IMG/VR virus record: IMGVR_UViG_3300017755_000065
Location: 1 to 28,811 of that record
Source of the DNA: a virus
Length of the DNA: 28,811 bases
Direction: 5' to 3' (one strand)
Below, in pieces: positions 7,757-14,730 of the stretch. The notes under the pieces were generated by a model, which was given only the letters and a program-made list of their open reading frames with translations, made no database searches and had not been told where the DNA came from. The position numbers and the translations under genes were made by a program. The first letter of the stretch is position 1; each line of letters starts with the position of its first letter.

Positions 7757-8181
7757 TGGCCGCCCTACACCAAGTCCGGGACGGTATTAAAACTACTTTA
7801 GAAAATAACATAAGCGGTTTAAGAGTTTACGACGTAGTTCCAGATTATGCTTTAAACTTTCCGGTAGCAATAGTTTTACCGGTAAATATTAATTTTAATA
7901 TAGCTATGCAAAGAGGAACTGATCAGTACACTTTTGACATTTTAGTAGCCGTAGAGCGTGGTAATAGCCGTACCGCTCAAGATAAACTCGACCAATATAT
8001 AACAGGGCAGGGTAGTAGTTCACTAAGGCAGGCTATATTTAATAATAGAACGTTAGGCTTAGACAACACCGACGCGACTATAACGGGCGTAAGTAATTAC
8101 GCAGCGGACGTTAATTTAAACGGTATAGACGCAATAGGTGCGAACGTAAGCCTCGAAGTTTATACTAAAGGAACAAGTTAA
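7756..8181 (+). CDS. Probable tail terminator / tail completion protein
   Basis: 141 residues. Begins with a helix (HQVRDGIKTTLENNI) followed by GLRVYDVVPDYALNFPVAIVLPV and a strand/helix pattern (DQYTFDILVAVERGNSRTAQDKLDQYI). Between connector and tail tube genes this layout matches tail terminator-type proteins that cap the tail tube at the head end. The assignment relies on synteny and fold pattern, not on a catalytic motif. Overlaps both neighbours by one base. Confidence 0.65.
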   Translation: MAALHQVRDGIKTTLENNISGLRVYDVVPDYALNFPVAIVLPVNINFNIAMQRGTDQYTFDILVAVERGNSRTAQDKLDQYITGQGSSSLRQAIFNNRTLGLDNTDATITGVSNYAADVNLNGIDAIGANVSLEVYTKGTS

Positions 8182-8384
8182 TGCCTAAATTTAAAATAAT
8201 AGGAACAAAAAAAATTGACGGTAAAGAGCCGGGTAGCACTATAACTATAGAGGACTTAGATAAAATAATTACACTAACTAAGGCCGGGCATATTGCAGCG
8301 ATTAGTAAAAAAGAAAATTTAAAAAAAGCAAAAAAAGCGCTTGATCAAGGAAATAAAAAAGATGAGGTTAAAGATGTCAAATAA
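8181..8384 (+). CDS. Small lysine-rich protein, head-tail region
   Basis: 67 residues. The first 45 look like a small beta-type domain (MPKFKIIGTKKIDGKEPGST ... ITLTKAGHIAAI); short proteins of this kind (MPKF/Y...G..PG) occur next to tail tube genes in other phages. The C-terminal third is a charged Lys-rich tail (KKAKKALDQGNKKDEVKDVK). It starts in a TAATG overlap with the preceding gene. Function unknown. Confidence 0.65.
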   Translation: MPKFKIIGTKKIDGKEPGSTITIEDLDKIITLTKAGHIAAISKKENLKKAKKALDQGNKKDEVKDVK

Positions 8385-8424
8385 TTGTTGTGGGGCTTGC
8401 CCTAACGGTTGCGGTGGTAAGTAA
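8374..8424 (+). CDS. 16-residue Cys/Gly-rich micropeptide
   Basis: ATG at 8374 is preceded by GAGG with six-base spacing (GATGAGGTTAAAG). The ORF MSNNCCGACPNGCGGK overlaps the previous gene by 11 bases and ends in a TAATG overlap with the tail tube gene. Four cysteines in 16 residues suggest metal binding or disulfides. The well-placed SD and exact fit argue for translation. Its main role might instead be to carry ribosomes into the tail tube start. Confidence 0.5.
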   Translation: MSNNCCGACPNGCGGK

Positions 8425-9149
8425 TGGCTAAATACGTATTTACCGACGGAAAATTATTTTTAGGAGGTTACGACTTTAGTAGTAATACTAACGCGGTGAC
8501 TTTAGACGTAACGGTCGATGAGCAAGACGTTACTACTATAAATAGTAGTGGGTTTAGAGAAAGAATAGGCGGTCTTAAAGATAGCACTATTTCCATTGAC
8601 GGTTTTTATGAGGCCGGAGCTGAAAAACCCGATGCTTTATTAGGAGCTAACGTAGGTAACGAGATTATTTGCACAGTAGTTCCGGACGCCGGCGTAGGTA
8701 ATACAGCCTACTTTTTAAAATCTAAATTATTTAGTTACTCAATACTAGGGGCTATAGGCGAAGTTGCGCCGTTTACTGTAAGTAAAAGTAATAGCACCGA
8801 CAAAGTTGTAAGGGGTACTATTAACCTAGATAGCGATATTACCGCTACAGGATCAAGCACCGGAATACAATTAGGCGCCGTAGCAGCAACCGAAAGCATA
8901 TACGCGGCTATACATTGTACCGGCGTTAGCGGTACAAGTACCCCTACTATTACGTTCGTATTAGAAAGCGATGATAACTCGGGCTTTACTAGTGCAACTA
9001 CTAGAGCTACCTTTACGGGTATAACAGCTATAGCTAGCGAGATTAAAAAAGTTAGCGGGGCAATTGCAGATGACTATTATAGACTTTCATACACCGTTAG
9101 CGGTACTAATCCTAGTTTTAGTATTCACGCTACGCTCGGTATAGAATAA
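8424..9149 (+). CDS. Tail tube protein paralog with C-terminal extra domain
   Basis: 241 residues. Residues 1 to about 140 align by eye with the protein at 9839-10246: MAK(Y/F)V at the start, VTLD(V/I)T(V/A)DE, then R(I/L)GGLKD(S/G)T(I/L)SID, and GE(V/L)A(P/S)F(T/S)VS. Residues from about 145 to 241 add a separate beta-rich domain (IYAAIHCTGVSGTSTPTITF, ATTRATFTGITA, DDYYRLSYTVSGTNPSFSIH) resembling surface-exposed Ig-like or carbohydrate-binding decorations on tail tube proteins. It would form or decorate the tail tube. It has an ordinary ATG start, unlike its paralog. Confidence 0.8.
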   Translation: MAKYVFTDGKLFLGGYDFSSNTNAVTLDVTVDEQDVTTINSSGFRERIGGLKDSTISIDGFYEAGAEKPDALLGANVGNEIICTVVPDAGVGNTAYFLKSKLFSYSILGAIGEVAPFTVSKSNSTDKVVRGTINLDSDITATGSSTGIQLGAVAATESIYAAIHCTGVSGTSTPTITFVLESDDNSGFTSATTRATFTGITAIASEIKKVSGAIADDYYRLSYTVSGTNPSFSIHATLGIE

Positions 9150-9318
9150 CCACGTCAACCGGCTATTTTAAGCCGTTCTGACGCCCTTAAAATTCATAGT
9201 TAAGCAAGTACGCCTACCTACTAAATATATATAATTTTTCTAAAAAACCCTTATTTTAAAAGACTTATTTATATTTTACGGCTTATACTGGTTATATAAA
9301 TTACTTAGGGAGTAAAAA
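9150..9318 (+). promoter_or_regulatory. Intergenic region with hairpin and candidate promoter
   Basis: Non-coding between the tail tube paralog and the two small genes. A short hairpin CGGCT-ATTTTA-AGCCG lies at 9160-9175 without a T-tract. An AT-rich run follows with a candidate -10 TATACT at 9284-9289 (alternatively TATATAA a few bases downstream), then TTACTTAGGGAGTAAAAA before the ATG. The last part nearly repeats the leader at 21861-21877, which also follows a -10-like TATAAT. No clear -35 is visible. Confidence 0.5.
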
Positions 9319-9519
9319 ATGAGCTTAAATGCTAAAGAAAGAAAACTAGTTAACTACATAGTAAAATTTACTAGCGTATTAGCTAACTTAGACGAAATAA
9401 AAACTAATACTATATTAACCGCTTGCGAATTAGCTAAGGTAGATACTACCGACGTTAATACCGTAAAAGTTAGAATAGCTTTATTAGAAATCAAAAACAA
9501 TAACCTATTAGGGAGGTAA
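9319..9519 (+). CDS. Small helical protein of unknown function (cassette gene 1)
   Basis: 66 residues, mostly helical and mildly basic (MSLNAKERKLVNYIVKFTSV, ANLDEIKTNTILTACELAKV). Strong SD GGGAG before the ATG and its own candidate promoter. With the next gene it forms a short unit inserted between two tail tube paralogs and closed by a terminator, so it probably is transcribed independently of the late operon. No recognised family. Confidence 0.7.
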   Translation: MSLNAKERKLVNYIVKFTSVLANLDEIKTNTILTACELAKVDTTDVNTVKVRIALLEIKNNNLLGR

Positions 9520-9522
9520 ATA

Positions 9523-9717
9523 ATGGCGTTAAGTAGAAAATATTATGAATTAGTAGCCAAAGAAATAAACGAAATGGTTAAGTTACAAGAGGGGCAACAA
9601 AGTGCTCTTTTTACATTAGATAAATTAATGTGCAATTTAGCTTTAAGATTTGAAGAAGATAATGCTAATTTTGATAATGTTAAATTTCTTAAAGCGTGTT
9701 TAAAAGACGTAACTTAA
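9523..9717 (+). CDS. Small phage protein, SRK-x-Y ... DN-x-x-FD ... F-x-x-AC type
   Basis: 64 residues. The pattern LSRKYYELVAKEINEMV ... LALRFEEDNANFDNVKFLKAC matches a widespread short phage protein of unknown function with an N-terminal SRKxYxxxA and C-terminal FxxDNxxFDxxxFLxAC signature; this is recognition from memory, not a search. A very strong SD (GGGAGG) lies seven bases before the ATG. It is followed directly by the terminator at 9741. Confidence 0.75.
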   Translation: MALSRKYYELVAKEINEMVKLQEGQQSALFTLDKLMCNLALRFEEDNANFDNVKFLKACLKDVT

Positions 9718-9740
9718 CTCCCTAGTTAATTACGTACGTT

Positions 9741-9772
9741 AAAAAGCCGGGTTTTATCCGCCCGGCTTTTTT
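9741..9772 (+). terminator. Rho-independent terminator of the two-gene cassette
   Basis: AAAAAGCCGGG (9741-9751), nine-base loop, CCCGGCTTTTT (9761-9771) plus a further T. Eleven paired bases with a GC core and flanking A- and T-tracts on the two sides, so it can work on both strands. Confidence 0.92.
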
Positions 9773-9838
9773 AATGTCATATTACGCCCGCGCTGATCAG
9801 CGCGACTTAAAATTTAATTATTAAGTAAAGGAGTTAAA
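9771..9838 (+). promoter_or_regulatory. Leader of the second tail tube gene: repeated element, CTGATCAG palindrome, strong SD
   Basis: Contains TTAATGTCATATT (9771-9783), which recurs at 14682-14694; TTACGCC (9782-9788), shared with the capsid leader; the perfect 16-bp palindrome CGCGCTGATCAGCGCG (9789-9804); an AT-rich run; and TAAAGGAGTTAAATTG, ending in the TTG start codon. Because it directly follows a terminator, it must contain or allow a new transcript start, or the terminator must be leaky. Confidence 0.65.
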
Positions 9839-10246
9839 TTGGCAAAGTTTGTATTAAATAACGCTAGCGTAACAATTAATAGCGTGGACTTAAGTGACCA
9901 CGTATCAAGCGTTACATTAGATATTACGGCCGACGAAGTTGAAGAAACAGCGTTCGGGCAAACTTTTAAAAGTAGATTAGGTGGACTTAAAGACGGTACC
10001 CTTAGTATTGATTTCCAACAAGATTTCGCTGCAAGCGAAGTGGATGCAACACTATGGCCGCTTTTAGGAACTGTTACTACTTTTGAAATAAAAGCAGATA
10101 GTGGAGCAGTAGCTGCTACTAACCCTAAATATAGTGGTTCAGTATTAGTTAATAACCACCAACCCGTAGCTAACGGCGTAGGTGAACTAGCAAGTTTTTC
10201 CGTAAGTTTTCCAACTAGCGGAACAATTACTAGAGCTACTTCTTAG
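9839..10246 (+). CDS. Tail tube protein (probable major form)
   Basis: 135 residues, TTG start with AAAGGAG at ideal spacing. Paralogous to residues 1-140 of the protein at 8424-9149 through VTLDITADE, SRLGGLKDGTLSIDF and GELASFSVSF. The compact size is typical of a phage tail tube subunit. Its leader mimics that of the major capsid gene, which suggests it is the abundant form. It lies directly upstream of the frameshifted chaperone gene and the tape measure gene, the usual place for the major tail protein. Confidence 0.87.
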   Translation: MAKFVLNNASVTINSVDLSDHVSSVTLDITADEVEETAFGQTFKSRLGGLKDGTLSIDFQQDFAASEVDATLWPLLGTVTTFEIKADSGAVAATNPKYSGSVLVNNHQPVANGVGELASFSVSFPTSGTITRATS

Positions 10247-10247
10247 T

Positions 10248-10514
10248 ATGTCAAGTTTGCAAGGGTTACACCAACTCACACTTGTAATTGAAGACGGTAC
10301 TAAAAAAGAAGTAACGTTAAGGCCTATAGATTTCGTAGCGCTAGAACGTAAGTTCGGTCAAAGACCGGCTAGCGATTTAGAAAAACTTAGTTTTGAGGAG
10401 TTAATGTATTTATGTTGGAACGCTAGTAAGCGTACCGGCGTTACAGATGACTTTGATAAATGGCTAAGTACCGTAGCTACGATAGACGGTTTAGGTGGCG
10501 AAGACCCGGAGTAA
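10248..10514 (+). CDS. Tail assembly chaperone, short form (gpG-like)
   Basis: 88 residues between the tail tube and tape measure genes, with an overlapping -1-frame ORF: the standard arrangement of tail assembly chaperones that coat the tape measure before tube assembly. The protein begins with beta strands (LTLVIEDGTKKEVTLRPIDF) followed by helices (FEELMYLCWNASKRTG). It ends at TAA 10512-10514, immediately after a slippery-type heptamer. Confidence 0.82.
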   Translation: MSSLQGLHQLTLVIEDGTKKEVTLRPIDFVALERKFGQRPASDLEKLSFEELMYLCWNASKRTGVTDDFDKWLSTVATIDGLGGEDPE

Positions 10515-10544
10515 CCGGCGGCTATTATTTAGACCTAATAGCCG
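10505..10544 (+). promoter_or_regulatory. Programmed -1 frameshift signal
   Basis: Zero-frame C CCG GAG at 10505-10511 is followed by the zero-frame stop TAA (10512-10514). After a 7-base spacer comes a perfect 9-bp hairpin: CGGCTATTA (10519-10527), 8-base loop, TAATAGCCG (10536-10544). Moving back one base places the ribosome in the frame of the downstream ORF, next codon GTA at 10511. The heptamer is not a perfect X-XXY-YYZ (it would be CCCGGGN), but spacer and stem are of the expected kind. Confidence 0.75.
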
Positions 10545-10660
10545 AAGTTAGTTTAGCTGCCGGGCTTGATCCTATGGGCGTAGCGGAATTACCGCTACCA
10601 ATGTTTTTAGCGTTACAAAGAGCTTTAAATAAACGAGCGGAAGATTATAACAATGGCTAA
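10511..10660 (+). CDS. Tail assembly chaperone, frameshift extension (gpGT-like)
   Basis: The -1-frame segment adds 49 residues (VTGGYYLDLIAEVSLAAGLD then an LPLPMFLALQRALNKRAEDY helix) to the 88-residue short form, giving a fusion of 137 residues. The frame is open from an ATG at 10460, but that ATG lies inside the short-form gene just after stops in its own frame and has no obvious SD, so expression by frameshift is the better model. The extension should bind the tape measure protein. Confidence 0.75.
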   Translation, partial: VTGGYYLDLIAEVSLAAGLDPMGVAELPLPMFLALQRALNKRAEDYNNG

Positions 10661-11249
10661 AGGTATTTTTAAAACTACAAGTGGAACGGGTATAGCCGTA
10701 GAGGGCTTAAACGATACCGTACGTGGTTTACGTGATTTAGAGCAAGGTAAAGAAGTTAGAAAAGCTTTACGCGTTTTACATAAAGATATTTCAAAGCAAG
10801 TAGAAAACCGTACGCGTATAGAGGCTTTAAAGCAAAGCGTAAACGGTAAGCCGGTACCTAAAAGAACTAAAGGTGCTAAAGGTTACGTAGGTGGTGGAAC
10901 TGATCGCACCGCTTTTTTAGATATACGTAAAACTAATAAGTTCGTTAGGTCTATAGAATTTGGCCGTGAATACCAATACGTAAACTTCTTTACTAATAAG
11001 CAAGGTAATACTTTAAATATGGATAAAAACTTTCGTGGGGTTTTCTTACCCGTAAACGAATTAAGGCGTAAAGTTTATAAAAGGTGGATAGGTAATAAGT
11101 GGCGAAGTACAGGCGTATTTCCAGAGGGGGCTAGGGTACACGGTTACGTTGCCGAGCCTACTATAGCTAAAGCAGTACCGGTTATAACGGAAGATTATAG
11201 TGAACGAATGTTTGATACTGTAAAAAAAGCAATTAAGGAAAATAAATAA
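10653..11249 (+). CDS. HK97 gp10-like minor tail / head-tail protein
   Basis: 198 residues, basic. The N-terminal VEGLNDTVRGLRDLEQGKEVRKALRVLHKDI segment is the typical start of HK97 gp10-family proteins (G-L ... L-R-A-L ... V-R-K-A-L). The rest has many aromatic/basic residues (RSIEFGREYQYVNFF, RRKVYKRWIGNKWRSTG). Such proteins usually lie near the connector genes; here the gene sits between the chaperone and the tape measure gene, overlapping both. Good SD-free coupling: its ATG lies 8 bases before the preceding stop ends. Confidence 0.65.
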   Translation: MAKGIFKTTSGTGIAVEGLNDTVRGLRDLEQGKEVRKALRVLHKDISKQVENRTRIEALKQSVNGKPVPKRTKGAKGYVGGGTDRTAFLDIRKTNKFVRSIEFGREYQYVNFFTNKQGNTLNMDKNFRGVFLPVNELRRKVYKRWIGNKWRSTGVFPEGARVHGYVAEPTIAKAVPVITEDYSERMFDTVKKAIKENK

Positions 11250-13453
11250 TGGCAGGGCAAAATACTAAAACGTTAAGGTTTGAGTTTTTAGCAGATACTA
11301 AAAAGTTTTTAGGCAACATAGGTAAAGTAGGTAAAAAGTTCGGCGACTTGTCAGCCGATATGAAAAAGACCGGCGATACAATTAATAAAGCCGTAGCCGG
11401 TATAGGTATAGCTGCGGGTGCAGCAGCCGGGCAATCTTTAAGAGCTTTTAGAGATTTTGAAACCGGTATGAATGAGGTTTTTACTCTTTTACCGGGTACT
11501 ACGCAAGAAGCTTTTGACAATATTAATGCAGATGTTTTAAAGCTATCTAAAGAAATAGGTAGATTACCCGAAGATATTATCCCGGCTTTATATGACTCAT
11601 TATCCGCAGGAGTACCTCCGGGCAATGTTTTTGATTTTTTAGAAACCGCTAATAAATTAGCCGTAGGTGGAGCTACCGAACTAGGTATAGCCGTTGACGG
11701 TTTAACTACCGTAGTAAACGCTTTTGGTAGTGATGTAATTAGCGTAGGGCAAGCGTCCGATATTATATTTACCGCCGTAAAGGGTGGTAAAACTACCGTA
11801 GAGGAACTATCTAAAGCTATGTTCAACGTCGCACCTATTGCAGCGTCTATGGGTATAGAATTTGGTAACGTAACGGCTGCGGTAGCAACCTTAACCGCAT
11901 CGGGTACTCCTACTAGTGTTGCTATGACGCAGATTAGAGCTGCATTGTCAGAGCTTGCTAAACCTACTAGTAAAATATCTAAGTTATTTACAGAATTAAC
12001 CGGGCAAAGTTTTGAGGAATTTATAGCTAGCGGTGGCGACTTAAAAGAGGGTTTTGACATTATTAAAAAGGGTGCCGAGTTAAATGGTAAGCCTTTAGCA
12101 GAATACGTAGGGTCGGTAGAGGCTCTAGGTGCTATTCAAACTCTTACGGGTAAAGGTAGCGAAAAATTTGCTAGCGAAATAGTAAATGCTGCTAATGCAG
12201 TAGGAGCAACCGACGCTGCTTTTGAACAAGGTTCGCAGGGTATAGGATTGGTTTTAGAAAAACTAAAAGCTAGTTTTCAAGTATTACAAATAGAAATCGG
12301 ACAAAAATTAGCGCCGATACTTATAGACGCTATAGATAATATTAAAAAAAGATTTGATGAAATAAGGCCGGGTTTAGAAAACTTCGTTAAAAATGTTAAA
12401 AGCTTTTTTTCCTCTGATCAGGTCGTCAATACTATAAGTAAATTAAAAGACGCTTTTAAAAGTTTGCAGGAACGTTTAGCGCCTGTAGTAGATAAAATAC
12501 AAGCATTTTTTAAAGCTAACCCTAAAGTAGCGTTTACGTCGTTAGCGGTCGTTATAGGCGGTATATTACTAGCTAGCGTACTTTCTATAGCTAGTGCTTT
12601 TGCAGCTCTATTTAGCCCGGTTACGCTCATAATAGGTGCTATAGCAGCCCTTGCCGGAGGTTTTAGGTTCGCTTACGACAATGTTGAAGTGTTTAGAAAT
12701 TTTGTAGATAATAGTATTTCGTTTTTAAAAAACTTATTTAGTAACTTTATTAACTTTTTTAAAAGCGACGGTTTCGTAGGTGCATTTAATAAAGGATTAG
12801 ATTTCGTTAAACTACAGTTTGAAAACTTAAAAACAGTATTTAAAGGGGTAGTAGATTTTCTTAAAGCATTATTTACCGGCGACGTATCAGGCGCCGTAGA
12901 TAGCCTTAAAGATATATTTAAAGGTTTACTAAGTTTCTTTAAAAATAATTGGAACTTATTTGGTACCTTAAAAGATGTTTTTCTTAATGCCCTTAGTAAA
13001 ACTAAAGACTTTTTAGTTCCTAAATTAAAAGAATTTGGAAAAAACTTTACTGAAACTATTAGTACGGTTTTAAAAACTAGTGCGGGCGTAGTTATGGAGG
13101 GCGTTAAGTTCGTATTTAATAAAGTTATAAATAAAATTAATGGTTTCATAAATGACTTAAATAGTGGTTTAGGTTTTAGTTTTTTCGGAATAGACATTGA
13201 TCCACCAGATTTACCTAATATCCCTCAATTGGCCGAAGGTGGTATTGTAACCAAACCTACGCTCGCTATGATTGGCGAGGCGGGTACGGAGGCAGTAATA
13301 CCGTTACCCTCGAGAGTTGGCGGGGGTTTAGGCCAACAACCTACTATTAATTTAACCGTAAACGCCGGCTTAGGTACCGACGGGGCAGAAGTAGGCCGTA
13401 TAATAGTCGAACAAATAGAAAAATATAACAGGCGTAATTTAAGGATTGTCTAA
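11249..13453 (+). CDS. Tail tape measure protein (TP901-like core)
   Basis: 734 residues. Sets tail length and is ejected with the DNA. The core pattern is clear: FRDFETGMNEVFTLLPG, DALYDSLSAGVP-like segment (ALYDSLSAGVPPGN), GLTTVVNAFGSD, SKAMFNVAPIAASMGI and VAMTQIRAALSELAKP within residues about 65-235. A hydrophobic stretch near residues 425-480 (SLAVVIGGILLASVLSIASA, then LIIGAIAALAGG) predicts membrane insertion. The C-terminus has AEGGIVTKPTLAMIGEAGTE, a recurrent tape-measure motif. Using about 0.15 nm per residue, a rule of thumb, the tail would be about 110 nm. Confidence 0.95.
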   Translation: MAGQNTKTLRFEFLADTKKFLGNIGKVGKKFGDLSADMKKTGDTINKAVAGIGIAAGAAAGQSLRAFRDFETGMNEVFTLLPGTTQEAFDNINADVLKLSKEIGRLPEDIIPALYDSLSAGVPPGNVFDFLETANKLAVGGATELGIAVDGLTTVVNAFGSDVISVGQASDIIFTAVKGGKTTVEELSKAMFNVAPIAASMGIEFGNVTAAVATLTASGTPTSVAMTQIRAALSELAKPTSKISKLFTELTGQSFEEFIASGGDLKEGFDIIKKGAELNGKPLAEYVGSVEALGAIQTLTGKGSEKFASEIVNAANAVGATDAAFEQGSQGIGLVLEKLKASFQVLQIEIGQKLAPILIDAIDNIKKRFDEIRPGLENFVKNVKSFFSSDQVVNTISKLKDAFKSLQERLAPVVDKIQAFFKANPKVAFTSLAVVIGGILLASVLSIASAFAALFSPVTLIIGAIAALAGGFRFAYDNVEVFRNFVDNSISFLKNLFSNFINFFKSDGFVGAFNKGLDFVKLQFENLKTVFKGVVDFLKALFTGDVSGAVDSLKDIFKGLLSFFKNNWNLFGTLKDVFLNALSKTKDFLVPKLKEFGKNFTETISTVLKTSAGVVMEGVKFVFNKVINKINGFINDLNSGLGFSFFGIDIDPPDLPNIPQLAEGGIVTKPTLAMIGEAGTEAVIPLPSRVGGGLGQQPTINLTVNAGLGTDGAEVGRIIVEQIEKYNRRNLRIV

Positions 13454-14685
13454 TGGCGCAACCTACTATACGCGTTCGTTTAGGTTTTACGGCTAATACT
13501 TTTACTTTAGACGATTTAGTAAGAGGTATTTTAGATACCGGGCAATTAGGTGGTGCCGTTACTTTAACTGATGTAACCTCCGATGTTCAAAACGTAGCTA
13601 TAAGTCGTGGTAGGTCTAAAGATTTAGATAGTTTTTTTACGGGTAACTGCGCCATTAAATTATTAAATAATGAACGTAAATATGAAAACACGAACACTAG
13701 TAGTCCGTATTATCCCGGTATAGAGCCATTTATAGTTATGCACGTAGACGCTACTACGGACGGCGGCAGCAATTATGAAGATTTATTTGTTGGTTTTGTA
13801 GCAGATATAAATTTAAGTTACCCGGACACTAATAACTCTTTTGCTACCTTTACAGGTTTTGACGCTTTTATGAAAATTAATAATACCGAGTTACAAAGTC
13901 AAAGTTTTTCTAGTAGCGATAGTGGTACGTTAATAAATAATATTTTAAATAGTGATACGGTAAAATTTAGCACTGCAAATAGAGATATTGAAACCGGCGT
14001 TTCGACAATGCAAGCTTTAAGTAATATAACCGATAATACGTTAAGTATTTTACAAACAATAGAGCGCAGCGAAAACGGACTTTTATTTATGTCTAAAAGC
14101 GGTAAGTTAACATTTAAAAACCGTCATACGACTTTTCCTAGTAGCGCGTCTATGACATTTAGCGATGACGGTAGCGACATACCTTATAACAGCGTAGATT
14201 ACATAAACGACGACAATGAAATTTATAACGTTATTAACTTAACCCGTACGGGCGGTACTACGCAAACTAAAGAAGATACCGGGAGCCAACTTAAATACCT
14301 TATACGTACTTTAACCCGTAGCGGTTTATTAAATAACAATGACGCCGAAGTAAGCGATGCTGCTTTATTTTTATTAGGTAAGTTTAAAGACGCTTTATTA
14401 AGGTTTGATAATTTAGAAGTTAATTTAAAAGATATTGGAACTAGTAGCCAAAATAGTATTTTAGGTAGCGAGGTAGGGGATATAGTAAATGTAGAGCTAA
14501 GTCCACCCGGTAGTGGTAGCCCTAGCCAAATAGTTAGCTTAGAAATACTAGATAGTATTACTTATAGCGTTACGCCCGATACTTTTAAAGTAAATTATAA
14601 ATTAAGCAAAGCTGATCAGCAAGCTTTTATGAGATTAGATAACACTTTATTTGGTATTTTAGATACGGATAAACTTGGTTATTAA
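13453..14685 (+). CDS. Minor tail protein (hub-like) with terminal repeat motif
   Basis: 410 residues directly after the tape measure gene, the place of distal tail/hub proteins. Beta-rich with a central segment (SNITDNTLSILQTIERSENG then LLFMSKSGKLTFKNR) typical of minor tail proteins that form the base of the tail tip. The N-terminal FTLDDLVRGILDTGQLGG and C-terminal MRLDNTLFGILDTDKLGY are near-identical copies of one motif placed at the two ends. It overlaps the tape measure stop (TAATG). No enzymatic motif seen. Confidence 0.8.
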   Translation: MAQPTIRVRLGFTANTFTLDDLVRGILDTGQLGGAVTLTDVTSDVQNVAISRGRSKDLDSFFTGNCAIKLLNNERKYENTNTSSPYYPGIEPFIVMHVDATTDGGSNYEDLFVGFVADINLSYPDTNNSFATFTGFDAFMKINNTELQSQSFSSSDSGTLINNILNSDTVKFSTANRDIETGVSTMQALSNITDNTLSILQTIERSENGLLFMSKSGKLTFKNRHTTFPSSASMTFSDDGSDIPYNSVDYINDDNEIYNVINLTRTGGTTQTKEDTGSQLKYLIRTLTRSGLLNNNDAEVSDAALFLLGKFKDALLRFDNLEVNLKDIGTSSQNSILGSEVGDIVNVELSPPGSGSPSQIVSLEILDSITYSVTPDTFKVNYKLSKADQQAFMRLDNTLFGILDTDKLGY

Positions 14686-14730
14686 TGTCATATTGCGCTG
14701 ATCAGTAAGAAAAGGAAATAAAATAAAAAT
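14682..14730 (+). promoter_or_regulatory. Repeated intergenic element upstream of tail tip genes
   Basis: TTAATGTCATATT (14682-14694) followed at once by GCGCTGATCAG (14695-14705), then the purine-rich SD region AAGAAAAGGAAATAAAA before ATG 14731. The first 13 bases are identical to 9771-9783, where the same CGCTGATCAG core follows a few bases later. It is non-coding at both places, which makes a regulatory role likely. Confidence 0.6.

Noticed and set aside
9160-9175. Hairpin as a Rho-independent terminator after the first tail tube gene
   Set aside because: Only five pairs and no T-tract. It is listed within the intergenic feature rather than as a terminator.
10460-10510. Independent start at ATG 10460 for the second chaperone ORF
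   Set aside because: No SD, and its frame is closed just upstream. The frameshift signal at 10505-10544 explains expression better.
11233-12060. 275-codon open frame on the - strand within the tape measure gene
   Set aside because: It lies opposite the well-supported tape measure gene, has low-complexity Ser/Ala/Pro/Val composition and no SD. It is a product of codon bias on the other strand.
12673-13197. 174-codon - strand open frame
   Set aside because: Also antisense to the tape measure gene, with low-complexity Lys/Leu/Ser/Phe sequence and no recognisable domain.
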